A DNA stretch of 26,819 nt, taken from UBA4717 sp002404395. Its GTDB lineage: Bacteria; Bacillota; Clostridia; Oscillospirales; CAG-272. Below are positions 1 through 6,690 of the stretch, one piece after another; the first letter of the stretch is position 1, and each line of letters opens with the position of its first letter. The position numbers and the translations under genes are program-made. Below the pieces are notes generated by a model. It saw only the letters and a list, made by a program, of their open reading frames with translations. It made no database searches and had not been told where the DNA came from. The stretch covers positions 1 to 26,819 of the forward strand of contig CALFNW010000067.1 of the NCBI GenBank assembly GCA_937902275.1. The letters run 5' to 3'.

Positions 1-599
1 TTGCTGTAATGAGACTCTATGCCGTCAGCGTGCTCAAGCGTCAGACTCATGCCCATCATCGGATCGTTGTATACTTCCTTTACCACACCCGAAGCCGCCG
101 CGCAGACGCCGCTTCCGGTTTCACAGGCGATATCGATGCCGGTATGCGCACGGTAGTCGTTCATAGTCAGCGAAAATACCGGCAGATCCACTTCGTAGCC
201 CTTATCGACGTTGCCGTTTACCGGCAGTTTATAGGTCTCGTCAGACTCATTGACCGTCGGCTTCGGATCATCTTCGCTCACAAGCTCCACACGTTTTTCA
301 CTTTGCCCTTCGCTTTCCGAGGACTTCTCGGACACTTTTTCGGAGGTTTTGCCGCCCTCCGCAAGACTCGGCTTCGTCTCGTTTGAGCTTTCCGAGCCTT
401 CGCTCCTGCTTTCATCCTGCGTTTTCAACGCGCTCTTTTCGCTCGTCGATTCAGCGGTGCTTGAATCTGCCGGAATTTCGACCCTTTTTTCGCTTCTGGA
501 AGCCGAAGTGAACAGCGACACCGCGACTACCGCGGTAAAGCAGAGACCGACGACGAAAAACAGCAGTCCGTTTGACTTCTTTTGCTTTGACTGATTCAT
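1..599 (-). CDS. M23 (LytM-type) peptidase, SpoIIQ-like, 3' end cut off
   Basis: This is the first 199 codons of a gene that runs off the left edge. The start is the ATG at 599, with a GAAAGG-type ribosome site 11 nt upstream. Residues about 1-10 are basic, 11-32 form a single transmembrane segment or signal anchor, and 33-120 are a Ser/Glu/Lys-rich low-complexity linker. An M23 domain begins near 125. The first zinc-ligand motif H-T-G-I-D is visible, and the line continues to an E-H-A-D-G-I-E-S-H-Y stretch before it is cut. The anchor, linker and T-x-N-D-Y-R-x-H-x-G-I-D-I pattern resemble SpoIIQ, which links mother cell and forespore during engulfment. The downstream H-x-H motif that would show whether it is an active endopeptidase lies outside the window. 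A generic anchored M23 hydrolase is the alternative. Confidence 0.8.
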   Translation of the reverse strand, partial: MNQSKQKKSNGLLFFVVGLCFTAVVAVSLFTSASRSEKRVEIPADSSTAESTSEKSALKTQDESRSEGSESSNETKPSLAEGGKTSEKVSEKSSESEGQSEKRVELVSEDDPKPTVNESDETYKLPVNGNVDKGYEVDLPVFSLTMNDYRAHTGIDIACETGSGVCAAASGVVKEVYNDPMMGMSLTLEHADGIESHYS

Positions 600-720
600 A
601 ATATCCCATACCTTTCCACGATGCGGCTCTGACCTCGCACCGCTTAGCTCAATTGCGTTATGTCACTATTTTTTACTTGCGGATACGCTTTTATTCACTT
701 TTACCGAAAGTTTTGGGGAT

Positions 721-748
721 ATTATAAAAACAGACAGCACTTGATCAA
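721..748 (-). promoter_or_regulatory. candidate sigma-A promoter for the M23 gene, inside a terminator
   Basis: On the minus strand TTGATC (748-743) is followed by 16 nt and a perfect TATAAT (726-721). Transcription would begin near 714 and give a 5' UTR of about 115 nt before the ATG at 599. The -35 and spacer overlap the terminator stem at 729-766, which is physically possible because the upstream transcript ends before the new start. No convincing sigma-F/G promoter was seen in 600-720, although spoIIQ genes are usually sigma-F dependent. Confidence 0.4.
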
Positions 749-768
749 AATCAAGTGCTGTCTGTTCT
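724..768 (-). terminator. strong bidirectional intrinsic terminator
   Basis: A perfect 17-bp stem (729-745 with 750-766) closes a 4-nt loop. On the minus strand it is followed by a run of five T residues ending the transcript of the alpha/beta hydrolase (stop at 816). On the plus strand the stem is followed by CTGTTTTT, so it could also stop plus-strand transcription. Confidence 0.9.
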
Positions 769-815
769 GTTTTTCTATCGCGCAAAACGGAGCATTGCGA
801 TCATATCCGCGCCGT

Positions 816-1628
816 TCAGAGGCTCTTTATCCACTCGATCGAAAGCGGCATCCAAGTCGAGATGTGCGCGCCGTCGATGCTCGGGAAGCCGCCGTCTCCG
901 TTCGGCAGACCGAGTCCGTGGTTTCCGTGCGGATAGATATGTACTTCAAACGGGATCTTATTTGCCGAAAGCGCGCCTGCCATCAGCAGGGTATTCTCTA
1001 CCGGCACGCAGGTATCGTCAGAGGTATGCCAGAGAAATGCGGGACAGGTACGCTCGTCGACGTTCAGCTCGTTTGAAAGATATTCGCGCTTCGCTTCCGA
1101 AGAATCGCCTCCGCGCAGCAGGTTATCGAACGAGCCGCGGTGCGCAAACTTCCCTGCGCTTGCCACGGCATAGCACAGGATCATACCGTTCGGCTTATTA
1201 TATCCGAATTCCATCGGCTCGGCGGCGTCGTAGACCTCCTGTCTGTGCCAGATAGTGCCGAGCATACCGGCAAGGTGTCCGCCCGCCGAAAAGCCGAGCA
1301 CGCAGATCTTATCTTTATCAATATTGAATCTTTCGGCATTGTCGCGTATATACTTCATTGCGTTGGAAGCATCTACGAGCGGCGCGGGATAATTGAGATC
1401 CGGGGTATTTGAAGTCGTTGAATAATTGAGGACAAACGCGTTTATTCCCGCGGCGAGGTATGAAAGCGCGATATGCTCGCCCTCGTGATGGGCGCAAAGG
1501 CAATAACCGCCGCCCGGAAGCACGAGCACGGCGCGGCGCGGCGCGGTGCCTTCAAGGTCGCGGCAGACATATGTATCAAGAACTATCTCCGGGTTATCCT
1601 TACGCAGGTTTACTCTTTCGTGTATCAT
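816..1628 (-). CDS. alpha/beta hydrolase, esterase/acetyl-esterase-like
   Basis: A 270-residue serine hydrolase of the type often annotated as carbohydrate acetyl esterase or BD-FAE-like. The oxyanion-hole motif P-G-G-G-Y is at 38-42. The nucleophile elbow G-F-S-A-G-G-H has Ser114. Asp204 or Asp205 (H-T-S-D-D) and His237 (H-G-N-H-G-L-G) complete a plausible triad. No signal peptide is seen, so it should be cytoplasmic. The ATG at 1628 is chosen because GAAAGG lies 6 nt upstream; a GTG at 1655 also opens the frame but would overlap the preceding stop and lacks a ribosome site. The upstream neighbour is another esterase-class enzyme (SGNH fold, stop at 1652, 23 nt away), so the two probably form an operon that removes acyl groups from sugars. 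The substrate is unknown. Confidence 0.88.
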   Translation of the reverse strand: MIHERVNLRKDNPEIVLDTYVCRDLEGTAPRRAVLVLPGGGYCLCAHHEGEHIALSYLAAGINAFVLNYSTTSNTPDLNYPAPLVDASNAMKYIRDNAERFNIDKDKICVLGFSAGGHLAGMLGTIWHRQEVYDAAEPMEFGYNKPNGMILCYAVASAGKFAHRGSFDNLLRGGDSSEAKREYLSNELNVDERTCPAFLWHTSDDTCVPVENTLLMAGALSANKIPFEVHIYPHGNHGLGLPNGDGGFPSIDGAHISTWMPLSIEWIKSL

Positions 1629-1651
1629 ATCTATCCTTTCGACCGTATCGG

Positions 1652-2293
1652 TCACGCTTTGAATACAAGTTTATTTTCATCTGCAAGCTTTTTAAGCCCG
1701 CGTGCGATTTCAAGTGCCATTACTCCGTAGCCGACCTCGGTAAAATGCAGACCGTCGTTCGGCTGCATCAGGTCTTCGTTTTCTTCGCAGAACTCGGGGA
1801 AAAGATCGGCGCGTATGCAAGGAAGACCCTGCTTGTCCGCAAAGGCGCGCACAAACTCTACGGCTTTTTTCACCTGCGGGACGCATCCGCAGTTCGACTT
1901 GTTCGGGTCGGACGTTGCATGCGGCGGGGTGCACAGCACGAGCTGTGCCTCAGGCGCGTCCGCTTTAAGCGCGTTGATCAGCGTTTCATAGTCGGCGTTG
2001 CCGGCGGCGTCGGTATCAGCGTCAAGTCCGCCGTTGGTGCCGAGCATGACGATTATAAGGTCGCTGCCCTTAACGTCTGCCGCTCCGCTCTCATAATACT
2101 TCAGATATGTGGTTGCGTTAAAGCCGCATTTACCGTAATTTTTCACTGCATTTCCGGTAAGCTTTCCGAGATAATAAGGATAATTCTGCTCATGCACATT
2201 GGCGATCCCGCGCTTTCCGAAGACTCCGTAATCGCCCTCCGTAAGGCTGTCGCCGATACAGACGATATTAAGTTTTCTATCTGCGATCTTCAT
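1652..2293 (-). CDS. SGNH/GDSL-type esterase
   Basis: A 213-residue SGNH hydrolase. Block I is G-D-S-L-T-E-G with nucleophile Ser16. The block II glycine is in N-Y-G-K-C-G-F-N (52-59), block III is G-T-N with Asn87, and block V is D180-x-x-H183 followed by F-T-E-V-G-Y. All four catalytic blocks are intact. The ATG at 2293 is preceded by GGAGG with a 5-nt gap. An upstream in-frame ATG at 2353 would add 20 residues but has no ribosome site and coincides with the predicted transcription start. There is no signal peptide. Such enzymes deacylate carbohydrates, lysophospholipids or thioesters; the substrate cannot be read from sequence. It is the first gene of the two-esterase operon and has its own promoter at 2360-2388. 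Confidence 0.88.
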   Translation of the reverse strand: MKIADRKLNIVCIGDSLTEGDYGVFGKRGIANVHEQNYPYYLGKLTGNAVKNYGKCGFNATTYLKYYESGAADVKGSDLIIVMLGTNGGLDADTDAAGNADYETLINALKADAPEAQLVLCTPPHATSDPNKSNCGCVPQVKKAVEFVRAFADKQGLPCIRADLFPEFCEENEDLMQPNDGLHFTEVGYGVMALEIARGLKKLADENKLVFKA

Positions 2294-2359
2294 TTTTTCC
2301 TCCGTATACAATATATCCGTGCGTTTCAAAAATTTCGCGCCGCTTCGGTTCACAGAACA

Positions 2360-2388
2360 ATGGTAGCAGAACGTGCGGAAAAAGTCAA
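2360..2388 (-). promoter_or_regulatory. sigma-A promoter for the two-esterase operon
   Basis: TTGACT (2388-2383), a 17-nt spacer ending in TGC, and TACCAT (2365-2360) form an extended -10 promoter (TGn before the -10). The start would be near 2353, leaving a 60-nt leader to the ATG at 2293. It lies just after the stop of the DUF6873-like gene at 2409, and no terminator separates them. Confidence 0.7.
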
Positions 2389-2408
2389 TACTTTTAAATA
2401 AAATGCCT

Positions 2409-3128
2409 TCATTCCTCGGTATCGATTATTACCGCTCCGCCGCAATCGTAAAGCGGCGTTTCCGACAGGAAGCGGCAGCCGGTCGAATGACGCGTCAGAA
2501 ATTCTTCAAGCTGCCCGCTCATCCCGCGCTCCGGAGTACCGAAGAAAAAGACGGTATTCTGCACGGAATCAAAAAAGGAGGCGCCGCCGATGAAGCCGTA
2601 ATCATAGCCGTCAAGCCGTATACCGCCGCTCTCAAGCTTCAAAACGTCAAATCCGATCTCCGACAGCGCCGAGGCGATCCCGCGGTCTGCGGTAACTGCG
2701 GCGTTTTTGAAAACAAGCGTTGAGCAGGCGGCGTATCCCTGCTTCACGTTCAACAGCTCGATCCCCGTTTTTGCGCACAGCCGTTTGACCGCTTCATCGG
2801 TCGAAGCAACACGGCAGAGCAAGCGCTTGCCGAGCGGCTTTGCGTTCAATATACAGTCGCAGGGGTAGCGCTCGGAAAGCGGGGCTTCGGAAAGGATCAC
2901 GCGCTTGCCCGACCTGCAAAGGAGCCGATATGCCGCAGGGGCGCTTTCGGCGAGATTTTCGGCGATCACATAAGTGTCGCCGACGCACAACAGCTGCATA
3001 TCTGCATGCGCGGCGACAGCGCTCGGAAGACGCGGATTTTTCCCGAGCGTCACCACGCCGCCGTAGCTTTCGCGCAGGCGCAAAAGCGCAAAATCATCAA
3101 CGTCCTCGCCGACCAAAAGCGTTCTCAC
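2409..3128 (-). CDS. DUF6873-like protein with predicted GME fold
   Basis: A 239-residue protein that starts with GTG at 3128 behind an AAAGGAGG site spaced 8 nt. The second half carries the pattern V-K-Q-G-Y-A-A-C-S (about 129-137), then N-A-A-V-T-A-D-R-G near 143-151, I-R-L-D-G-Y-D-Y-G-F-I-G-G-A-S (171-185), and a C-terminal D-C-G-G-A-V-I-I segment. This pattern matches my memory of the clostridial DUF6873 family, predicted to share the guanidino-group-modifying enzyme fold of arginine deiminase relatives. Whether it is catalytic is unknown. There are no membrane segments or signal peptide. It lies between rpmB and the esterase pair without an evident functional link to either. Confidence 0.7.
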   Translation of the reverse strand: MRTLLVGEDVDDFALLRLRESYGGVVTLGKNPRLPSAVAAHADMQLLCVGDTYVIAENLAESAPAAYRLLCRSGKRVILSEAPLSERYPCDCILNAKPLGKRLLCRVASTDEAVKRLCAKTGIELLNVKQGYAACSTLVFKNAAVTADRGIASALSEIGFDVLKLESGGIRLDGYDYGFIGGASFFDSVQNTVFFFGTPERGMSGQLEEFLTRHSTGCRFLSETPLYDCGGAVIIDTEE

Positions 3129-3159
3129 GGTCGTATCCTCCTTTTGCGAATAAAATCAG

Positions 3160-3171
3160 CGGCAATTGCCG
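3160..3171. other. 12-bp perfect palindrome upstream of the DUF6873-like gene
   Basis: CGGCAATTGCCG is self-complementary and sits 31 nt upstream of the GTG at 3128, between the rpmB terminator and the ribosome site. It could be an operator or a short hairpin. No clear promoter was found beside it, so its role is open. Confidence 0.35.
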
Positions 3172-3173
3172 AA

Positions 3174-3204
3174 AATGAAAAAAGACTGTCACGCGGACAG
3201 TCTC
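3174..3204 (-). terminator. intrinsic terminator of rpmB
   Basis: An 8-bp stem (3183-3190 with 3196-3203) with a 5-nt loop is followed on the minus strand by six T residues. It lies 17 nt after the rpmB stop codon at 3221. Confidence 0.88.
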
Positions 3205-3220
3205 ATTCAAATCAAAATGA

Positions 3221-3409
3221 TCAAACGGCTCTGGTAACCTTGCCCGAACGAAGGCAACGCGAGCAGACGTGCACGGTCTTATTCGTGCCGCCGACAACAG
3301 CCTTAACCTTTCTGATATTGGGCTTCCAAGCGCGGTTGGTTTTACGGTTCGAGTGAGAAACATTGAGACCGAAAACTACGCCTTTTCCGCAGATATCACA
3401 CTTTGCCAT
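3221..3409 (-). CDS. rpmB: 50S ribosomal protein L28
   Basis: A 62-residue basic protein of typical L28 length. M-A-K-C-D-I-C-G-K-G opens the protein, and the C-terminal C-S-R-C-L-R-S-G-K-V supplies a second Cys pair, so this is the zinc-binding (C+) form of L28. The central V-S-H-S-N-R-K-T-N-R and W-K-P-N-I-R segments are characteristic. The ATG at 3409 has AGGAGG 8 nt upstream; the frame is open further but without a ribosome site. It is a single-gene unit with a strong promoter (3471-3499) and its own terminator, as is usual for rpmB in Firmicutes. Confidence 0.97.
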   Translation of the reverse strand: MAKCDICGKGVVFGLNVSHSNRKTNRAWKPNIRKVKAVVGGTNKTVHVCSRCLRSGKVTRAV

Positions 3410-3470
3410 TACAGACACCTCCTGACAGTTATTTCCGAGTGGAAGTAAGTATTCAAAATCAACGTCTGTC

Positions 3471-3499
3471 ATTATATCACATTTTTTTTGAAAAATCAA
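3471..3499 (-). promoter_or_regulatory. strong sigma-A promoter of rpmB
   Basis: TTGATT (3499-3494), a 17-nt spacer ending in TGA, and a perfect TATAAT (3476-3471) give an extended -10 promoter. Transcription would start near 3464, about 55 nt before the start codon. It is divergent to the pgi promoter region. Confidence 0.85.
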
Positions 3500-3599
3500 T
3501 AGTTTACGCAAAAAAAGTGATTTAATTTTCGAGCAAAGCGGAAAATCAGCCGAACGGACGATTTTTTTGACAAAATTTGCCGAAATTCTTTATTTACTG

Positions 3600-3628
3600 T
3601 TGAAATTTGCAAAAATTTGTAGTAATAT
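3600..3628 (+). promoter_or_regulatory. candidate pgi promoter
   Basis: TTGAAA (3600-3605), a 17-nt spacer and TAATAT (3623-3628) lie 36 nt before the pgi ATG. A perfect TTGACA also occurs at 3567-3572, but the hexamers at the right distance after it are poor, so a tandem promoter is possible but unproven. Confidence 0.55.
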
Positions 3629-3663
3629 TGTCTTGTATAAATTATTATAAGGAGATATTTCAT

Positions 3664-5001
3664 ATGTCGCTTAAACTGATTGACAAGTACACACACGGTT
3701 TCATCGGCGCCGATGAGCTTACGGGTATAAAGGAGCAGGCTCTGCTTGCCGAGAAAACTATCAAAAACAAATCGGGGCTCGGCTCGGATTTCCTCGGTTG
3801 GGTCGATCTTCCCGTCGATTACGATAAGGAAGAATTTGCAAGGATCATCAAAGCTGCCGAAAAGATCAAAAAGACCTGCGATATTCTCGTGGTCATCGGT
3901 ATCGGCGGCTCCTACCTCGGAGCGCGCGCCGCAGTCGAGTTCATCAAGTCCCCGCTTTACAACTCGCTGAAAAAGGACACGCCCGACATCTACTTCACCG
4001 GCAACAACATTTCTTCAAGCGCGCTTGCCGAGCTTCTTGCCATCTGCGAGGGCAAGGATATCTGCGTCAACGTGATCTCAAAGTCCGGTACTACCACCGA
4101 GCCTGCGGTCGCTTTCAGGATCTTCCGCGAGCTGCTTGAGAAAAAGTACGGCAAGGACGGCGCAAGAGAGCGTATTTTCGCTACCACCGACAAGGCGCGC
4201 GGAACGCTCAAGAAATTCTCCGACGAGAACGGCTACGAGACCTTTGTAGTGCCGGACGACGTGGGGGGCAGATTCTCGGTGCTTACCGCCGTCGGTCTTT
4301 TGCCGATCGCCTGCGCCGGCTGCGACATCAAGGCTATCATGGAGGGTGCGGCTAAGGCGCGCGAGCTTTACCTTAACGCCGATTTCGAACATAACGACTG
4401 CATGAAGTACGCTTCACTGCGCAATCTGCTTTTGAGAAAAGGCTTTGTTTCCGAGATCCTCGTTTCGTATGAGCCGGCTATGCTTATGATGAACGAATGG
4501 TGGAAACAGCTATTCGGAGAGAGCGAAGGCAAGGATCACAAGGGACTTTATCCGTCGTCGGTGATCTTCTCTACCGATCTTCACTCTCTCGGTCAGTTCG
4601 TTCAGGACGGAAGCCGCATAATGTTTGAAACGGTCGTTGACATCAAGAAGTCGAGTCACGACGTAGTGATCCCGAACGATCCGGCAAATGTGGACGGACT
4701 CAACTTCCTTGCAGGCGAAAAGCTCCACTTCGTTAACCAGACTGCCATGAAGGCTACTCTGCTTGCCCATGTGGACGGCGGCGTGCCGAATCTGGTAATA
4801 GAGCTTGACGACCGCAGCGAGGCTTCGTTCGGCTTCCTCGTATACTTCTTTGAATATGCCTGTGCGCTTTCGGGATATATGCTCGGCGTAAATCCGTTCA
4901 ACCAACCCGGCGTTGAAGCGTACAAGAACAATATGTACGCATTGCTCGGCAAGCCCGGCTACGAGGATAAGAAAGCGGCGCTCATCGAGCGCATGAAGTA
5001 A
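3664..5001 (+). CDS. pgi: glucose-6-phosphate isomerase
   Basis: A 445-residue enzyme of glycolysis and gluconeogenesis that interconverts glucose 6-phosphate and fructose 6-phosphate; the length is standard for the short Gram-positive type. The phosphate-binding G-I-G-G-S-Y-L-G is near residue 78-86, and S-K-S-G-T-T-T-E-P near 139-147. The PGI signature and catalytic Glu are in F-G-E-S-E-G-K (about 284-290). The catalytic His is in T-D-L-H-S-L-G-Q near 307, and the C-terminal Lys in N-Q-P-G-V-E-A-Y-K near 421. The ATG at 3664 has AAGGAG nine nt upstream; an upstream in-frame start at 3607 falls in the promoter and is rejected. It is monocistronic, with a weak terminator after it and a new promoter before the next gene. 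Confidence 0.97.
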   Translation: MSLKLIDKYTHGFIGADELTGIKEQALLAEKTIKNKSGLGSDFLGWVDLPVDYDKEEFARIIKAAEKIKKTCDILVVIGIGGSYLGARAAVEFIKSPLYNSLKKDTPDIYFTGNNISSSALAELLAICEGKDICVNVISKSGTTTEPAVAFRIFRELLEKKYGKDGARERIFATTDKARGTLKKFSDENGYETFVVPDDVGGRFSVLTAVGLLPIACAGCDIKAIMEGAAKARELYLNADFEHNDCMKYASLRNLLLRKGFVSEILVSYEPAMLMMNEWWKQLFGESEGKDHKGLYPSSVIFSTDLHSLGQFVQDGSRIMFETVVDIKKSSHDVVIPNDPANVDGLNFLAGEKLHFVNQTAMKATLLAHVDGGVPNLVIELDDRSEASFGFLVYFFEYACALSGYMLGVNPFNQPGVEAYKNNMYALLGKPGYEDKKAALIERMK

Positions 5002-5022
5002 TTCGCGTCTGATATTTTAACA

Positions 5023-5047
5023 GAGTGTAAACACTTGTTTTTGTTTT
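5023..5047 (+). terminator. weak intrinsic terminator after pgi
   Basis: A short imperfect stem around AGTG-TAAA-CACT (5024-5035) is followed by GTTTTTGTTTT. The stem is only 4-5 bp, so the call rests mainly on the T-rich tail and position 20 nt after the pgi stop. Confidence 0.45.
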
Positions 5048-5066
5048 AAAATTACAAAAATAGGTC

Positions 5067-5095
5067 TTGATTTTAGTCGCGATTTGTTATATTAT
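5067..5095 (+). promoter_or_regulatory. sigma-A promoter of the P-loop gene
   Basis: TTGATT (5067-5072), a 17-nt spacer and TATTAT (5090-5095) are followed by a leader of about 100 nt to the ATG at 5205. The leader carries hairpin copy A of the dispersed family (5179-5191). Confidence 0.75.
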
Positions 5096-5177
5096 ATAAG
5101 TGGGAGGATTCCCGAAAGGCAACGCGGCTTCGAGTCATCGGAGTCAGAGCTGTTTTATAGCTTCATATCTTATTTGT

Positions 5178-5192
5178 GCCGCCTGCGGCGGA
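5178..5192 (+). repeat. dispersed start-proximal hairpin, copy A
   Basis: GCCGCC-TGC-GGCGGA forms a 5-bp GC stem with a 3-nt loop, preceded by the A/T-rich TTATTTGT. Its 3' side (5191) ends 13 nt before the ATG at 5205, and the linker contains the GGAG ribosome site. It is the only plus-strand copy, and it has the same orientation relative to its gene as the minus-strand copies. Confidence 0.7.
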
Positions 5193-5204
5193 ATGGAGAA
5201 TCAC

Positions 5205-5612
5205 ATGATTAAACTTATGATCGGTGTCAAGGGCACAGGCAAAACCAAGCATCTTATCGAACTTGTTAACAAGGCAGCCTCCGAGAGTGACGGTTCGGTC
5301 GTCTGCATCGAAAAGGGCTCTAAGCTTACTACCGATATCAAGTATACCACAAGACTTATTTCGGCTGAAAGCTATTTTATAGATGACGCGCAGTCTCTTT
5401 ACGGATTTATCGCCGGCATTTCGGCAAGCGACCATGATCTTACCGATCTGTTTATCGACTCGGCGCTCAAGATCTGCGGAAACGACATCAAAGCTTTCGA
5501 CAAGTTCCTTGACGAGCTTAACATGCTCAGCGAAAAGATCGGCTTTGAGTGCTTCCTTACCGCTTCTTTACCCGAAAATGAGGCGTCCGACACCATTAAA
5601 AAGTACTTATAA
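5205..5612 (+). CDS. small P-loop NTPase-like protein of unknown function
   Basis: A 135-residue protein with a Walker A motif G-V-K-G-T-G-K-T at 7-14, directed at the extreme N-terminus. A hydrophobic strand ending in acid at L-F-I-D-S (82-86) may be Walker B, and F-L-T-A-S near 119 resembles a RecA-type sensor strand. It is about half the size of most P-loop ATPases, with no obvious second domain, so it may be a minimal or degenerate fold. I recall similar short clostridial proteins annotated only as hypothetical. The ATG at 5205 is chosen because GGAG is 6 nt upstream; a GTG at 5100 opens the same frame but encodes the promoter-proximal leader and hairpin. It is monocistronic, ending at a strong terminator. 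Confidence 0.75.
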   Translation: MIKLMIGVKGTGKTKHLIELVNKAASESDGSVVCIEKGSKLTTDIKYTTRLISAESYFIDDAQSLYGFIAGISASDHDLTDLFIDSALKICGNDIKAFDKFLDELNMLSEKIGFECFLTASLPENEASDTIKKYL

Positions 5613-5639
5613 GCCCAAACATCTGTTCAAAAAACAGGC

Positions 5640-5678
5640 TCCGCCGCAACGGATATCCGCTGCGGCGGACTTTTTTTG
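5640..5678 (+). terminator. strong intrinsic terminator
   Basis: A 9-bp GC-rich stem (5640-5648 with 5661-5669), extended by an inner CGG/CCG helix past one mismatch, is followed by seven T residues at 5671-5677. It ends the P-loop gene transcript. Confidence 0.93.
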
Positions 5679-5679
5679 C

Positions 5680-5707
5680 ACATCGGCACGCTGCGCGGCA
5701 TAGAATA
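5680..5707 (+). promoter_or_regulatory. sigma-K-like (or sigma-E-like) sporulation promoter
   Basis: AC at 5680-5681, exactly 17 nt, then CATAGAATA (5699-5707) fits the published sigma-K consensus AC-N17-CATAnnnTA. The transcript would begin near 5714 and reach the ATG at 5789 after about 75 nt. No sigma-A promoter with a credible -35 was found in the gap. The match is short, so chance is possible, but the gene behind it is a cysteine-rich protein of the kind expected in a spore coat. Confidence 0.55.
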
Positions 5708-5788
5708 CTAAAGAAAGCCACATGGATTCGGACCGCACAAAGTCGATTCGGCTTTCAATCTATAATTCAAAATTACGGAGGATAACCC

Positions 5789-6634
5789 ATGGCAGATAAC
5801 AGGAACCCGTGCAGAGCGGGTGCGTCATCATCATTCGGCGAGTCTGTCATTATTGATACAGCACACGTATTTGACAGCTGCCGCGACAGAGACTGTTTTG
5901 AAGACGTTGCGGTCTTCCTGACTCCCGAAGGTCAGGAGCTTATCGAGCATACAAGCAACGTCCGCGTTGCCTGCGCGAACATTCTTTGGAGCAATATTAC
6001 CGTTGAGCCGGTACAGTTCAACCGCGGCTTCTACGAGATCACGGTACGTTACTACATCAAGCTTGAATGTGAGGCTTGCGTTTGCCTCGGCAGACCTACC
6101 CCCTTTGTCGGCATTGCCACCGTCGAAAAGTCGGTCGTGCTCTACGGCAGTGAGGGCAACGTAAAGATCTTCAAGAGCAATCCCTGCAACAGCGGCTTCT
6201 GCAGCCGTCCGAATCTCTGCGAACCGTCGTCCAATCTTCCGACCGCAGTGGTCGAAACGGTTGAGCCGATAGTGCTCAATGTCCGTGTTGCCGAGCCCGG
6301 CTGCTGCACGAGCTGCTTCCGCTGCTGCAACTCCGACGAGATCCCGAACATCGGCGACGACACGACCGAGCTTAACTTCCGCGAGGACCGTGCGCATCTG
6401 CTTGTATCGCTCGGCTGCTTCTCGGTCATAAGCATCGAACGCCCCGAACAATACAGAGTAAATGCGACCGCGTACAGTGTTCCCGACAAGGAATGCTTCT
6501 CGAACGACAGCGACACAAGCCCCTGCGAGCTTTTCAGAAATATGGAATTTCCGATCAGCGAATTTCAACCCTCAACCCTGAACAGCAACACAAACGATCG
6601 CGACAGCGGCTGCGGCTGCGGTTGCAAGGGCTGA
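5789..6634 (+). CDS. cysteine-rich conserved clostridial protein, putative spore-surface protein
   Basis: A 281-residue protein with 21 cysteines and no signal peptide or membrane segment. The N-terminal half has D-S-C-R-D-R-D-C-F-E-D-V (29-40), then V-E-P-V-Q-F-N-R-G-F-Y near 76-86 and a beta-rich stretch ending at L-Y-G-S-E-G-N. The middle holds clustered Cys (C-C-T-S-C-F-R-C-C), and the tail ends G-C-G-C-G-C-K-G. I recall homologues across Clostridia that are mostly annotated as hypothetical; no enzymatic motif is seen. The ATG at 5789 has GGAGG 7 nt upstream. The sigma-K-like promoter and disulfide potential suggest a coat or spore-surface component. This is inference, and metal binding by the Cys clusters is the alternative. 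Confidence 0.75.
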   Translation: MADNRNPCRAGASSSFGESVIIDTAHVFDSCRDRDCFEDVAVFLTPEGQELIEHTSNVRVACANILWSNITVEPVQFNRGFYEITVRYYIKLECEACVCLGRPTPFVGIATVEKSVVLYGSEGNVKIFKSNPCNSGFCSRPNLCEPSSNLPTAVVETVEPIVLNVRVAEPGCCTSCFRCCNSDEIPNIGDDTTELNFREDRAHLLVSLGCFSVISIERPEQYRVNATAYSVPDKECFSNDSDTSPCELFRNMEFPISEFQPSTLNSNTNDRDSGCGCGCKG

Positions 6635-6690
6635 GTTTTCACTCGCAGGTCCGACCGAGCTTAGCGCATACAAGTCAGGCGAAAATACAA

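Noticed and set aside
1460..2401. 313-codon open frame on the plus strand
   Set aside because: Antisense to the SGNH hydrolase and alpha/beta hydrolase genes, which have intact catalytic motifs; no recognisable domain.
5100..5204. GTG at 5100 as the start of the P-loop protein
   Set aside because: It would sit only 5 nt after the -10 hexamer, has no ribosome site, and would translate the leader hairpin; the ATG at 5205 has GGAG and puts the P-loop at the usual N-terminal place.
5761..5766. TATAAT before the cysteine-rich gene as a sigma-A promoter
   Set aside because: No -35 hexamer resembling TTGACA lies 16-18 nt upstream, and the start would fall almost on the ribosome site.
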